Assembly (NCBI RefSeq): GCF_014204715.1
Contig: NZ_JACHLY010000001.1
Coordinates: 1,178,001 to 1,242,000, forward strand
Length of the DNA: 64,000 nucleotides
Reading direction: 5' to 3'
Source of the DNA: Streptomonospora salina
Lineage (GTDB): Bacteria; Actinomycetota; Actinomycetes; Streptosporangiales; Streptosporangiaceae
Positions 53,771 to 62,629 of the stretch are shown piece after piece. Position 1 is the stretch's first letter. Every line of letters starts with the position of its first letter. The notes below the pieces were generated by a model, which did no database searches, was not told the DNA's origin, and was given only the letters and a program-made list of their open reading frames with translations. Both the position numbers and the translations under genes were made by a program.

Positions 53771-55063
53771 CTACGGCGTCCGCTCGTCCATCGGGATCGC
53801 CGGGGTGAAGTGCACCGGCAGCGTGTACAGTCCGCGCATCCACACCGACGGGCGCCACTCCAGCTTCTCCTCGGGCACGTCCAGTTCGATGTCGGGCAGC
53901 CGGTCCAACAGCACCTCGACCGCGTTGCGGGCGATGACCTCGGCCAGCTCCGGGGCCGGGAACGGGCACCCGTGCTCGCCGTGCCCGAAGGACATGTGCG
54001 CGCGGTTGGCGCCGGAGTCCAACTGCTCCTCGGGCTGCACCCGCGGGTCGGCGTTGGCCGCCGCCAGGCCCAGCACCAGCAAGTCGCCGCGGTTGATGCG
54101 GCGCCCGCCCAGTTCGCAGGCCTGCGCCGCCCAGCGCCCGATGAAGTTCTGGGTCGGGGTGTCGCGCCACAGCACCTCGTTGAGCGCCTGGACGGCACTG
54201 CTGCGCCCGCCCTGCAGGCTGACCGAGAAGCGGTCGTCGACGAACATGTGCCGCAGCGTGTTGGCGATCCAGTTTCCGGTGGGCGCCTGGGCGGCCGACA
54301 TCACGACCAGCAGGTCGATGACGATCTCGTCGTCGGTGAGCCCGGCGGAGTGCTCGATCAGCCGCGTGGGCACGTCCTGGCCGGGGCGGGCGTGGGAGTC
54401 GGCGACCAGCCGCTGCATGCGCTCCTGCACCCGCCCGTGCGCCTCGGCGGCGTTGCCCGTGACGTCCAGCGAGTCGAGGATATCGTTCACCAGGCCGGGG
54501 ACGTCGGCCAGCGGCAGCCCGAACAGCTCGGCGACGACGCGCGCGGGGATCTGGTGGGCGTATTGGGCCACCAGCTCGGCCTGGCCGTCGCCGCTGAACC
54601 CGTCGATCAGCTCGTCGGCCACCCGCTGGCAGATCAGCGCGAGCTCGGTGCGGTCGACCTCGTCCAGCGCGTCGCCGAGCGCGCCCGCGCGGCGCTGGTG
54701 CTCGTTGGCCTCGGCGAACATCACCGAGGGGGTCCAGCCGACGTAGGGCATCAGCGGCCAGTCGTCGGGGATGTGGTCCCACATGTTCCAGCGGCGGCAG
54801 TCGCGCGCGAACCACTGCGGGTTGCTGGTGACGTAGTGGACCTCGCGGTAGCCCATCACGAACCACGCCGGAATCTCGTGGTCGAGCAGGATCGGGGCGA
54901 CAGGGCCGTAGCGCCACCGCATGTCGTGGTAAAGGGTGGCGGGGTCCACGGCGATGTCGGGACCGAAGAACCGCACGGCCTGGTCGTGATCGGGGTATCC
55001 GGTCAAGGCGGGCGCGGGTGCCGGCTGCCGAGCGGGCTCGGACGAGGCGGGGTCGTTGGTCAC
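53771..55063 (-). CDS. cvnE: Conservon-linked CYP157-like P450 lacking ExxR
   Basis: A 430-residue P450 at the end of the conservon. Heme ligand Cys366 in FGHGEHGCPFPAPE is intact. The K-helix ExxR, invariant in almost all P450s, reads NEVLW (Glu296, Trp299): the Arg is replaced by Trp, exactly the type of change known for CYP157 enzymes of streptomycete conservons. The I-helix lacks the usual acid-Thr pair (VVMSAAQAPTGNW). GTG 55063 overlaps the cvnD stop (GTGA), so it is translated with the GTPase. Known streptomycete conservons also carry a P450 at this place. Substrate and even monooxygenase activity are open. Confidence 0.9.
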   Translation of the reverse strand: MTNDPASSEPARQPAPAPALTGYPDHDQAVRFFGPDIAVDPATLYHDMRWRYGPVAPILLDHEIPAWFVMGYREVHYVTSNPQWFARDCRRWNMWDHIPDDWPLMPYVGWTPSVMFAEANEHQRRAGALGDALDEVDRTELALICQRVADELIDGFSGDGQAELVAQYAHQIPARVVAELFGLPLADVPGLVNDILDSLDVTGNAAEAHGRVQERMQRLVADSHARPGQDVPTRLIEHSAGLTDDEIVIDLLVVMSAAQAPTGNWIANTLRHMFVDDRFSVSLQGGRSSAVQALNEVLWRDTPTQNFIGRWAAQACELGGRRINRGDLLVLGLAAANADPRVQPEEQLDSGANRAHMSFGHGEHGCPFPAPELAEVIARNAVEVLLDRLPDIELDVPEEKLEWRPSVWMRGLYTLPVHFTPAIPMDERTP

Positions 55064-55695
55064 GGCGTGCCCTCCCTGGCGGGCGACGGTGCGTACACGG
55101 TGTTGAGGTGGCGGACCAGGCTGATCAGCACGGCCTTGCAGTCCTCCCTGCTGCGGGCGTCGCACTCCACGAGCGGAACCTCGGCGGACAGGTCGAGCGC
55201 CTCGCGCAGCGCCTCCAGGGCGGGTCCCGGCTCGAAGCGGTTGATCGCCACGACGAACGGCGTCCCGTGGGCCTCCAGGCGGTCGATCGCATACCAGGAC
55301 TCCTCCACGCGCCGGGGGTCCACGAGCACCACGGCGCCCAGGCTTCCGGCGAACAGCTGGTCCCACAGGAACCAGAACCGCTCCTGCCCGGGCGCGCCGA
55401 ACAGGTAGAGGATCTTGTCATCGGTGATGGTGATGCGGCCGAAGTCGAAAGCCGCCGTGGTGGTGGTCTTGCTGCGCACGCGGGACGGGTCGTCGACGCC
55501 TACGCTCGCTTCGGTCATGACCTCTTCGGTGCTCAGCGGCCGGATCTCGCTGACCGCTCCCACCATGGTCGTCTTGCCTACGCCGAATCCGCCGACCACG
55601 ACGATCTTGAGGGCGTCCTGGGCGTCGGCCGACAGCGGGGCGGGTTCCTGGTAGCCGGAGGGCGGACGGGCGGTTTCAGAGGCGTTGGAGTGCAT
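55060..55695 (-). CDS. cvnD: Conservon GTPase CvnD
   Basis: A 211-residue small GTPase-like protein of the MglA/Rab-like type used in conservon signalling. P loop GGFGVGKTTMVGAVSE (about 35-50), switch region with Thr, G3 GAPGQERFWFLWDQLF, G4 INRFE in place of NKxD, which lowers certainty about nucleotide preference. Overlaps cvnC by 20 nt and cvnE by 4 nt. In S. coelicolor conservons this protein binds GTP/GDP and the membrane complex of CvnA-B-C. Confidence 0.93.
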   Translation of the reverse strand: MHSNASETARPPSGYQEPAPLSADAQDALKIVVVGGFGVGKTTMVGAVSEIRPLSTEEVMTEASVGVDDPSRVRSKTTTTAAFDFGRITITDDKILYLFGAPGQERFWFLWDQLFAGSLGAVVLVDPRRVEESWYAIDRLEAHGTPFVVAINRFEPGPALEALREALDLSAEVPLVECDARSREDCKAVLISLVRHLNTVYAPSPAREGTP

Positions 55696-56041
55696 CGAGC
55701 ACCTGCTTCAGGGTCTCGGGGGCGGGGGTGTGCGCCTGCGCGTCCGAGGAAGCCGACGTCGGGTGGCGGACGGTGATCCGCCCCATGTCCAGCAGGTCGC
55801 GCAGCAGGATGTTGACGACGCTCACCGGCATTCCGAGGGCGGCCGAGATCTCCACGACCGCGGTCGGCCGTTCGCACATCCGCAGGATCCGCATGTGCTC
55901 GGACTGCATGCCCGCCTTGGGGTCGCACTCGCTGACGATGAGCGTCACGCTGTCGAAGACGCCCTCGTCCGCGCGGCTGCGGCCCCCGGTGACGGTGTAG
56001 AGGCGATCGGGATCCTCGTGGTCGATCGGTCGGGGGTTCAT
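55676..56041 (-). CDS. cvnC: Conservon DUF742 protein CvnC
   Basis: A 121-residue winged-helix-like DUF742 protein: DRLYTVTGGRSR, CDPKAGMQSEHMRILRMCERPTAVVEISAALGMPVSVVNILLRDLLDMG. Starts with ATGA overlap at the cvnB stop. Part of the cytoplasmic complex with the roadblock and GTPase proteins. Confidence 0.93.
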   Translation of the reverse strand: MNPRPIDHEDPDRLYTVTGGRSRADEGVFDSVTLIVSECDPKAGMQSEHMRILRMCERPTAVVEISAALGMPVSVVNILLRDLLDMGRITVRHPTSASSDAQAHTPAPETLKQVLDALQRL

Positions 56042-56460
56042 GAGGCGGGACCACCGCTGTACTGCGGAGGCCGCGGATCGGCGGTGAGGTAAGAGCCGAT
56101 CTGCTCGACCAGCTCGTTCATGTTGTGGCCGACGACGCCGACGTCGGTGTCCTCCTCGGCCACGACGGCCAGGTGGGCGCCTGCGCCCGCGGGGACGATG
56201 AGCAGGACCCCGCCGGCGAACTCCACCATCGCCTGACCGGAGGTGATGCTGCCGTCGCCGAAGTCGGCGGAGGCGCTCAGCGACAGGCTCTGGATCCCGG
56301 CGGCGACGGCGGAGAGCTGGTCGGCGCGGTCGTCGTCGAGCTGGGAGGTGAAGACCATCTTCAGCCCGTCTCTGGACAGCACGAGAGCGTGCCGGGCGCC
56401 CGGTGTCTTCGTGAGCAGGTTCTCGAGCAGCCAGTCGAGGCCGCGGTCTGCTGTGCTCAT
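56038..56460 (-). CDS. cvnB: Conservon roadblock/LC7 protein CvnB
   Basis: A 140-residue roadblock/LC7-domain protein, the presumed GTPase-activating or adaptor subunit. LDWLLENLLTKTPGARHALVLSRDGLKMVFTSQLDDDRADQLSAVAAG and the hydrophobic strand AMVEFAGGVLLIVPAGAGAHLAVVAEED are typical. ATG 56460 has AAGGAG 14 nt upstream; a GTG five codons earlier is too close to that site. Confidence 0.93.
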   Translation of the reverse strand: MSTADRGLDWLLENLLTKTPGARHALVLSRDGLKMVFTSQLDDDRADQLSAVAAGIQSLSLSASADFGDGSITSGQAMVEFAGGVLLIVPAGAGAHLAVVAEEDTDVGVVGHNMNELVEQIGSYLTADPRPPQYSGGPAS

Positions 56461-56586
56461 GGGGATCTGTGCCACTCCTTGTTCAAGTCGAACGGGCGCT
56501 GCGCCGCCCGAGGGAAACGCTCCGCGGCCGCGGGCTCCGCACGGGCGCCGTCCCGGCGCCGTCGGGACCGCGATCGAGGCGGCCGA

Positions 56587-58086
56587 TCACGGGGTGGTGT
56601 CGTCCGGGTCGGTGTCGCGCCCGCGGGTGCCGGACCGGCGGAAGGCGGCGAAGCGGGTGCCGGGGTCGCGGCGCTCGCGCGTGGGCTCGGTGCGCTGCTG
56701 GTGCTGCTGGCGTTCGGCCTCGGCCAGGGTCTGTCCGCGGCGCCGTCGGGGCAGTTCGTAGCCGCCGGTGGGGTCGTCGCCGGTAGCACCGGGCGCGCCG
56801 GTGTCGGTTCCGATGCTGTGGGCTCCGGTGCTCTCGATCGAGGCGCCGTCGCCGGCCCCGGTCGCGACCGCCCGCCCGGCGGCCGTGACCGCCGGGCGGG
56901 CGGTCGCGGGAGCCGGGGGCGGCGGGGGCGCGGATACGTCCTGCTGTGTGCGGGTGATGAGGTGCTGGGGTACCAGCACGACCGCGCCGGTGCCGCCGCG
57001 CGAGGACGGGCGGAAGTTGACGGTCAGTCCGTATTTGGCGCCGACCCGGCCGACGACGGCCAGGCCCATGCGGCTTCCCGGCAGGTTGGTGAGGTCGTGG
57101 GGCTCGGAGACCAGCTGGTTGGCACGGCGGCGTTCACGGGGGCGCATGCCCAGGCCGCTGTCCTCGACCGTGATCATGACGCCGGTGTCCTCCTCCTCGA
57201 CATAGACGTGCACCTCGGTGTTGTGCGCGGAGAAGTTGGCGGCGTTGTCCATCAGTTCGGCCACGGCCTGCATCACGCCTTCTGCGGCGTAACCGACGAC
57301 GGCGGCGGTGCTGGTGGTGTGGATCCGCACGCGGCGGAAAGCGTAGATGCGGCCCATGGCGCCGCGCAGGATGCTTTCCATGACGATGGGCTTGGTCCAG
57401 CGGCGTCCGGAGCGGCCACCGCTGAGCAGGGCGAAGCTGTCGGCGAGCCGACCCATCTGGGAGACCTGGTGGTCGAGTTCCAGCAGGTCGCCGAAGATGC
57501 CCTCCTGGTCGCCGTAGCGGTTCTCGTATTCGCGCAGCTGCGCGAGCAGGTTGGTCACCTGCGCCTGGACGCGTGCGGCCGCGCCGGCGCAGGACGCCAT
57601 GGCGGCGGCGCCGCGCCGTTCGGCCTGGCCCAGGGTCTTGCCGAGCTGCACGACCAGGGAGCGCAGGGCTTCCTGGGAGGGCTGGGCGGTTTCGGCGATC
57701 GCGGCGTCGGTGGTCGTGCCCTGGCGGATGCGGCGACGCAGGTCGGAGAAGCCGTCGTGGGCGAACTGGCGCAGTTCGTGCTCCAGGCCGGCGGTCGTGT
57801 GCTCGGCCTGGGCCACGCGCTCCTCGGCGCGCTCCGCGCGTTCGCGGACGACGGCGGCGCGGCCCGCGTGGTAGGTGGCCACGGCGACCGCTCCCGCCAG
57901 CAGGGCGCCCATCACGGAGCCGACCGCGGCCAGCAGTACCTGCGCTTGGGCAGGCACCGAGGCGACGACCCAGTACCAGGCGACGGTCAGGACTACGGCC
58001 GCGCAGAAGAATGCGAGTACGGCTTGCAGAATCGGCGAGCTCGGCGAGCGCTGTGCAGGATTTCTTTCGGATACACGTGCTGACAT
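56587..58086 (-). CDS. cvnA: Conservon sensor histidine-kinase-like protein CvnA
   Basis: A 499-residue membrane sensor. Two membrane helices (about 18-39 and 47-72), a coiled coil with many Ala/Arg/Glu residues, an H-box-like segment LLELDHQVSQMGRLADS, then the GHKL ATPase domain with N box AVAELMDNAANFSAH, G1 VEDSGLGMRPRERRRANQ and G2 RMGLAVVGRVGAKYGL. A long Pro/Ala/Gly-rich tail (from about 385) follows, as usual for CvnA. ATG 58086 with GAGGA upstream. First gene of cvnABCD-cvnE; cvnB follows after 126 bp. Confidence 0.93.
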   Translation of the reverse strand: MSARVSERNPAQRSPSSPILQAVLAFFCAAVVLTVAWYWVVASVPAQAQVLLAAVGSVMGALLAGAVAVATYHAGRAAVVRERAERAEERVAQAEHTTAGLEHELRQFAHDGFSDLRRRIRQGTTTDAAIAETAQPSQEALRSLVVQLGKTLGQAERRGAAAMASCAGAAARVQAQVTNLLAQLREYENRYGDQEGIFGDLLELDHQVSQMGRLADSFALLSGGRSGRRWTKPIVMESILRGAMGRIYAFRRVRIHTTSTAAVVGYAAEGVMQAVAELMDNAANFSAHNTEVHVYVEEEDTGVMITVEDSGLGMRPRERRRANQLVSEPHDLTNLPGSRMGLAVVGRVGAKYGLTVNFRPSSRGGTGAVVLVPQHLITRTQQDVSAPPPPPAPATARPAVTAAGRAVATGAGDGASIESTGAHSIGTDTGAPGATGDDPTGGYELPRRRRGQTLAEAERQQHQQRTEPTRERRDPGTRFAAFRRSGTRGRDTDPDDTTP

Positions 58087-58870
58087 CGATCAGGTCCTCG
58101 TCGGCGGTGGGAAGCGGGACCCGTCCCGCATCGAACCCCTGATCCGTTGCACGGCAGGACGAGCAGGCCCGGGGAAGCCTGTGCGACGGCCAGTGGGGTG
58201 ATCCGGAACTTACCGTAGCCCACTCCGGACACGCAGGGTCAATCGAAGCCAACCCCTCATTCGGCACCGATTCCTACGTTCCAAACCAGACAACCTTCGC
58301 TTTAGCGACATTTGCTGCCGACAATTCGGGCGCGCGGTAGCCGGATAACGCGTGTCGTCGACGAATCGCGCACACGGAAGCCGAGCAAAAAAGGACAAAA
58401 CACTCATATCGCCCTCATTTCCCGATGTCCGCTGCGGGTCGCGGATCCGGCGGAACCAGTATGAGGTATCGCACCCTCCGCGGTTTTGACCGTATCGGCG
58501 GCGGGCTGGCCGTGAGCAGCGGTGCGGATCCGGCGGTGACCGGCGCCTCGCCGCCCCTTCGGCAGCCGCGTGGGACTCGCCGAGCGCACCGAGCCCCGCA
58601 CACGCCCCCGGACCCGCGTCCGTGGAGCATCCGCCTGCGCCGCTCCCCCGCGGCCGTCGGCGCCGCGGCTGCACCTGCATCGCCCTGCGCCGCCGACCGC
58701 CGATGCGCCCGCCCACCGGGGCCGCCGCGGACCGCACAGCCCGCGCCGCCCCGGCTCGGAACCGGCGCTGAGCGCTACGCCGCCTGTGCCGCCGCGGCGC
58801 GGTCGGCCGCCCACCGGCGGAACGTGCGCGCCGCCCTCCGCGCCCGGCGCCGGCCCCCGGAGGCGTCCCG
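58087..58870. other. Upstream region of cvnA and of the pseudogene
   Basis: About 780 bp. The part next to cvnA (58200-58440) is AT-richer and must hold the cvn promoter. The rest is GC-rich with open frames in all directions but none with a ribosome site plus domain. I see no remnant of an ABC ATPase that would match the permease fragment beyond it. Confidence 0.4.
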
Positions 58871-59200
58871 ATGACACTCGCCGTGCAGCACGCCCGCCTG
58901 CTCTTCCTGGAGCCCGCCCGCGCCCCATCGCCTTGGGCTTCGCGCCGCCTTCCCGACCGTGCCGATGCTGTTCTTCGTCGTTGCCGACGGAGCGATCGCC
59001 GGCGACCCGCAAGCGGCCACCCTGGCGACGGCGCAGATCACCGTCGTCGCCGTGATGAACGCCTGCCTGCTGAACTTCGGTGTCGGGGTGGCCGAGGAGC
59101 GCGCCCGCGCCTGGGACCCCTACCTGCGCACGCTGCCGGCAGGTCCGGTGCCGCGCATGGCCGACACCACGGCACTGGCGCTCTGGGCCTACCGCCGCCC
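58871..59200 (+). pseudogene. Frameshifted, truncated ABC-2 type transporter permease
   Basis: Pieces of one ABC-2 permease (DrrB-like) lie in different frames. MTLAVQHARLLFLEPARAP starts at 58871; RPIALGFA follows in a second frame; AFPTVPMLFFVVADGA, then FGVGVAEERARAWDPYLRTLPAGPVPRMADTTALAL, in a third. Two indels near 58918 and 58945 break it, and only about 110 of the usual 240-260 residues remain before sequence unlike the family begins at about 59190. The matching ATPase gene is missing. Confidence 0.72.
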
Positions 59201-59761
59201 GGAGTGGCCCTCGCCACGCTCACCCCTGTTTCCGACGGCCCCGCCGCCGTGTTATAAGCGCCCTTTACACCGCGTTTCATTCGACCGGTACCCATGAAGT
59301 CTCGGTCGAATGAGCGACTCCGGGATCAGTGCTCCAGCTGCGCACCACCGGCGTTTTCACCGGTGATTTCGCTCCGCCTGCGCCCCGGATGCGGCCCCCG
59401 CTGCGGGCGCCGCGGTGCCCGCCCGCATCCCCGGCACCGCGGGCGGAGCGCGCCGCTGCAGGCGACCCGCCCGCCGCCCTGTCCCGAAGAATGGGAAAAT
59501 ACCCGTGTCAACCCTATTACCCAGCGCATTCTCGCTGGTCGATAGCCGAGTATTCGATCTCCGGGGTTGCGCAAAAGCCGGAGAATTCGACAGACTTCGC
59601 CGCGGTGCCGGTGCCCGGGAGAACAGAAGCCGAAAACTCCTGCGCCGATACCGACCGTCGACGAACCGCTCAGAGCGGCGCCGTCCCCACCCCGCGGCGA
59701 CGCCGCCCGAGCTGCGGTTCAGGTCCCCTCCCCCTCCCCCTCCGCACGGAGCCGCAACGCG
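59201..59761. other. Region between permease remnant and P450
   Basis: About 560 bp with no gene. A strong hairpin at 59410-59442 (10-bp stem CCGCGGTGCC / GGCACCGCGG) could end readthrough before the P450 operon; an AT-richer stretch at 59500-59600 is the likely promoter of the P450 pair. Confidence 0.4.
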
Positions 59762-61093
59762 ATGACGCACCCGATCCAGCATCCGACCGACGCAGTCCGG
59801 CTCGACGATCCCGAAGCGTTCGCCGATCCACAGGCACTGTGGGACCGGCTCCTGGAGCGCTACCCCGACGGACTCGCGCCCGTCTTCCTGGCCGAGGGGG
59901 TTCCGGCCTGGCTCATGCTCACGCTCGACGTGCACCAGCAGGTCATGCAGGACCCGGAGACCTTCGCCCGCGACGTCGACCACTGGCGCGACTTCCACAA
60001 CGGCGTCATCCCGGAGAGGTCGCCGATGCGGGCCATCTACACCAAGCGGCGCAACGTGTGGAACGTCGACGGCTCCGACCACAAGTACTACCGCGACATC
60101 GTCGTGCGCGCCCTGTCCAACATCTCCCACAACCAGGTCATGGCCCACGTCGACGAGGTCGTCGACCGGGTCGTCGACACCTTCTGCACCGAAGGCCGCG
60201 CCGACCTGGTCACCCGCTACTCCAGCGTGGTCCCGCTGCTGGTGCTGTGCCGGCTGTACGGGATGGACGCCCAGGAGGGCGTGGCCGTGTGCTCGGCCCA
60301 GCGGCGCGTGTGGGACGGCGCCGACGACGCGCTGCACGTCCACGCCCAGATGCAGCGCCGCATGACCGCCCTGGCCCAGCGCCGCCGCGAAGAGCCCGGC
60401 AACGACCTGGTCTCCGAACTCGTCGCAGCCGGGCTCGACGACGAGGAGATCCGCGACCACCTCACCTTCATCACCGCGGCGGCCCACGAGCCAGCCGCGC
60501 ACACCGTCGCGCACGCGATGTGGCTGCTGCTGGGCCGCAAGAACGAACTGGTGCAGCTGAATTCCGGGCGCACCGTCCGCGAGGCGGTCAACACCAGCCT
60601 GTGGCACGCGCCGCCGATGCACACCCTCATCGGCCGCTTCGCCACCCGCGACACGTCGGTCGGCGGCTACCGGGTGGCCGCCGGCGACTGCCTGGTCATG
60701 GGTTTCGGCCCCGCCCAGCAGCTGCTGCGGCGCGACGAGCGCCTGGACACCGAGACCAACCGCTCCTACATGATCTTCGGCATGGGACCGCACTCCTGCC
60801 CCAGTGCCGGCCGCGACCTGGGTCTGGCCATCGCCGAGAAGGCCGTGCAGCGGATCGACCGCCGCCTGCCCGACATGGTCCTGGTCGACGAGCAGTGGCA
60901 GGGGGTGGCCGCAGGCCGGCTCAGCGGCGTGGAATCCCTGCGCGTCGCCTTCACCCCCACCGATCGCATCTACGAAGGAGCCCCGTGGCAACTGAGCGCA
61001 TCGCAATCGACCCCCGAGACCTCGACAGAGACGCGACCGCACACGCTCTCCATGCGGCTGGGCCAGTGGCTGCGGTGGATCTGGCCGGGGTGA
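59762..61093 (+). CDS. Cytochrome P450 lacking ExxR, CYP157-like
   Basis: A 443-residue P450. Heme loop FGMGPHSCPSAGRD with Cys346. In the K helix the conserved ExxR position reads NTSLW (Thr278, Trp281), so both the Glu and the Arg are lost; the I helix (ITAAAHEPAAHTVAHAM) lacks the usual AGxxT. The fold and N-terminus (ADPQALWDRLLERYPDGLAPVFLAEGVPAWLML) are otherwise complete. Its last 36 codons overlap the next P450 gene in another frame and encode a tail (MRLGQWLRWIWPG) unlike P450 C-termini. ATG 59762. Pairing of a CYP157-like and a normal P450 resembles CYP157/CYP154 pairs of streptomycete conservons. Confidence 0.88.
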   Translation: MTHPIQHPTDAVRLDDPEAFADPQALWDRLLERYPDGLAPVFLAEGVPAWLMLTLDVHQQVMQDPETFARDVDHWRDFHNGVIPERSPMRAIYTKRRNVWNVDGSDHKYYRDIVVRALSNISHNQVMAHVDEVVDRVVDTFCTEGRADLVTRYSSVVPLLVLCRLYGMDAQEGVAVCSAQRRVWDGADDALHVHAQMQRRMTALAQRRREEPGNDLVSELVAAGLDDEEIRDHLTFITAAAHEPAAHTVAHAMWLLLGRKNELVQLNSGRTVREAVNTSLWHAPPMHTLIGRFATRDTSVGGYRVAAGDCLVMGFGPAQQLLRRDERLDTETNRSYMIFGMGPHSCPSAGRDLGLAIAEKAVQRIDRRLPDMVLVDEQWQGVAAGRLSGVESLRVAFTPTDRIYEGAPWQLSASQSTPETSTETRPHTLSMRLGQWLRWIWPG

Positions 61094-62220
61094 ACGCCCT
61101 GGCCGTCACCCACCACGAGGCGCTGCGCACCGTGTTGGCCGACCGCACCGGGACGTTCGTGCGAGGCGGTGCCCAGCAGAACTGGCGGGCGGTGCGCGAA
61201 GGCGAGGTCGACCCCGGCAGCGCCCTGGTGCGCCTGGTCGGCGGCTCCATCGGCAGCCTGCTCACCGCCAACGGCGCCGCGCACGCCCGGCTGCGCAAGC
61301 CTATGCAGACGCACTTCACCCGGCGGCGGGTGGAGGCGCTGCGGCCGCGGGTGGAGAAGCTCGCCGACGACCTGCTTGCGGACATGGCCGCGGACGACAG
61401 CGTGGACGTCAAGGACCGGTTCGCCTGGCCGCTGACGGTCGGCGTGCTGGTGGGCCTGCTGGGCGTCGACGACGAGGACGCCCCCGTCCTCGGCGACATC
61501 GCCCGGCGCGTGTTCGAGCTGAGCGACCCCGGGGTCTACGCCGAAGCCAACGCCTTCCTCAAGGACCTGGTGGTCAAGCGGCGGGCCGACCCGGGCGAGG
61601 ACCTGGTCAGCGCGCTGGCCGCCGCCGACGACGCGGCCGAGGAAGCCGACCGGCTCGGCGACACCCAGATCGCCGCCAACCTCGTCCTGCTGGTCATCGC
61701 GGGCTTCGAGACCACGATGGGCACGCTGGCCAACGGTGTGCAGGCGCTGCTGGCCCACCCCGACCAGCTGAGGCGCGTCACCGGCGGCGACGTCGAGTGG
61801 GCGACGGCGGTCGAGGAGGTCCTGCGCCGCTACACGTCGGTGAGTCTGCTGCCGGCGGTGTTCTCCACCTGCGACACCGAGGTGGCGGGGGTGCCCGTGC
61901 CCGAGGGCGAGATGCTGCTGCTGGCCTACGGCGCCGCGGCGCTGGACCCGGAGCCCTGGGAGGAGCCCGCCGCCTTCGACGTGGGCCGCGACGCGCGCGG
62001 CCACCTGGCGTTCGGCCACGGTCCCCACCTGTGCCTGGGGGCGCCGCTGGCGCGGTTGGAGCTCAACGTGGCCCTGCCGCGGCTGTTCGCGCGCTTCCCC
62101 GACCTGGCCCTGGACACCGGGCGCGGGGCCGAAGAGGCCGCGGTGCCGGTGGAGAGCTGGATGATGCACCACCCCCAGCAGGTGTGGGTGCACCCGAAGG
62201 GCGCACCGGCCGCCGTCTGA
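60985..62220 (+). CDS. Cytochrome P450 with complete motifs, CYP154-like
   Basis: A 411-residue P450 starting GTG 60985 (GAAGGAG upstream) inside the preceding P450 gene, a 109-bp overlap in a different frame. Complete motifs: I helix LLVIAGFETTMGTLANG, ExxR EEVLRRYTS and heme loop LAFGHGPHLCLGAPLARLE. Translational coupling suggests the two P450s are made in equal amounts and may act together. Confidence 0.92.
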   Translation: MATERIAIDPRDLDRDATAHALHAAGPVAAVDLAGVNALAVTHHEALRTVLADRTGTFVRGGAQQNWRAVREGEVDPGSALVRLVGGSIGSLLTANGAAHARLRKPMQTHFTRRRVEALRPRVEKLADDLLADMAADDSVDVKDRFAWPLTVGVLVGLLGVDDEDAPVLGDIARRVFELSDPGVYAEANAFLKDLVVKRRADPGEDLVSALAAADDAAEEADRLGDTQIAANLVLLVIAGFETTMGTLANGVQALLAHPDQLRRVTGGDVEWATAVEEVLRRYTSVSLLPAVFSTCDTEVAGVPVPEGEMLLLAYGAAALDPEPWEEPAAFDVGRDARGHLAFGHGPHLCLGAPLARLELNVALPRLFARFPDLALDTGRGAEEAAVPVESWMMHHPQQVWVHPKGAPAAV

Positions 62221-62461
62221 CGGCGGCCCCCGCTCGGGCCGGCGCGTCCGGCCCGGGTGGGGACCTGTTCGCCCGTCGCCGGGATGCTCCCGCCGCCGGC
62301 GCCGGCCCCGCACGGAAACCGAGCGCGAGGTTATGCCCGATTTCCGGTTCTGTGTCGGTGAAACCCGCGCGCTCGTTGACACCGGTGAGGAAGACGTCCG
62401 GGTCAGGCGGCTTCGTAGCGGGTGAAGCGCCGGGCGCCCAGCGGGTGCCCAGTCGGCCACG

Positions 62462-62629
62462 CTACATCACGATTGTCGCGACAAGCGCTCCGAGCGCAGC
62501 CACGAAGAGCACCACGGTGATGGCGTTCTCAGCGGCCGACACCCGGATTGCCCGCTTGCCGACCACATACCTCCTTGTCACGATAACGGCACCGAAAACG
62601 AGAATCGGAACGGCAAGCAAAAAATTCAC
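62462..62629 (-). CDS. Small two-helix membrane protein (55 aa)
   Basis: GTG 62629 with AAGGAG 6 nt upstream; 55 residues. Hydrophobic segment 1 (NFLLAVPILVFGAVIV), a basic loop (TRRYVVGKRAIRVSAAEN), hydrophobic segment 2 (AITVVLFVAALGALVATIVM). The good ribosome site, two-helix pattern and lower GC content than the surroundings make it a likely gene although it is short. No family recognised. It resembles holin-like or small regulatory membrane proteins only in general shape. Confidence 0.65.
   Translation of the reverse strand: MNFLLAVPILVFGAVIVTRRYVVGKRAIRVSAAENAITVVLFVAALGALVATIVM

Noticed and set aside
58210-58410. Possible 65-aa basic protein upstream of cvnA (minus strand)
   Set aside because: A ribosome-site-like GAGGGC precedes an ATG, but codon use is not biased to GC at third positions and the product has no recognisable pattern; more likely leader DNA.
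62221-62461. Gene remnant on the minus strand after the last P450
   Set aside because: Two short stretches look protein-like (one ending RRFTRYEAA, one with VNERAGFTDTEPEIGHNL) but in one frame separated by a stop; too short to assign.
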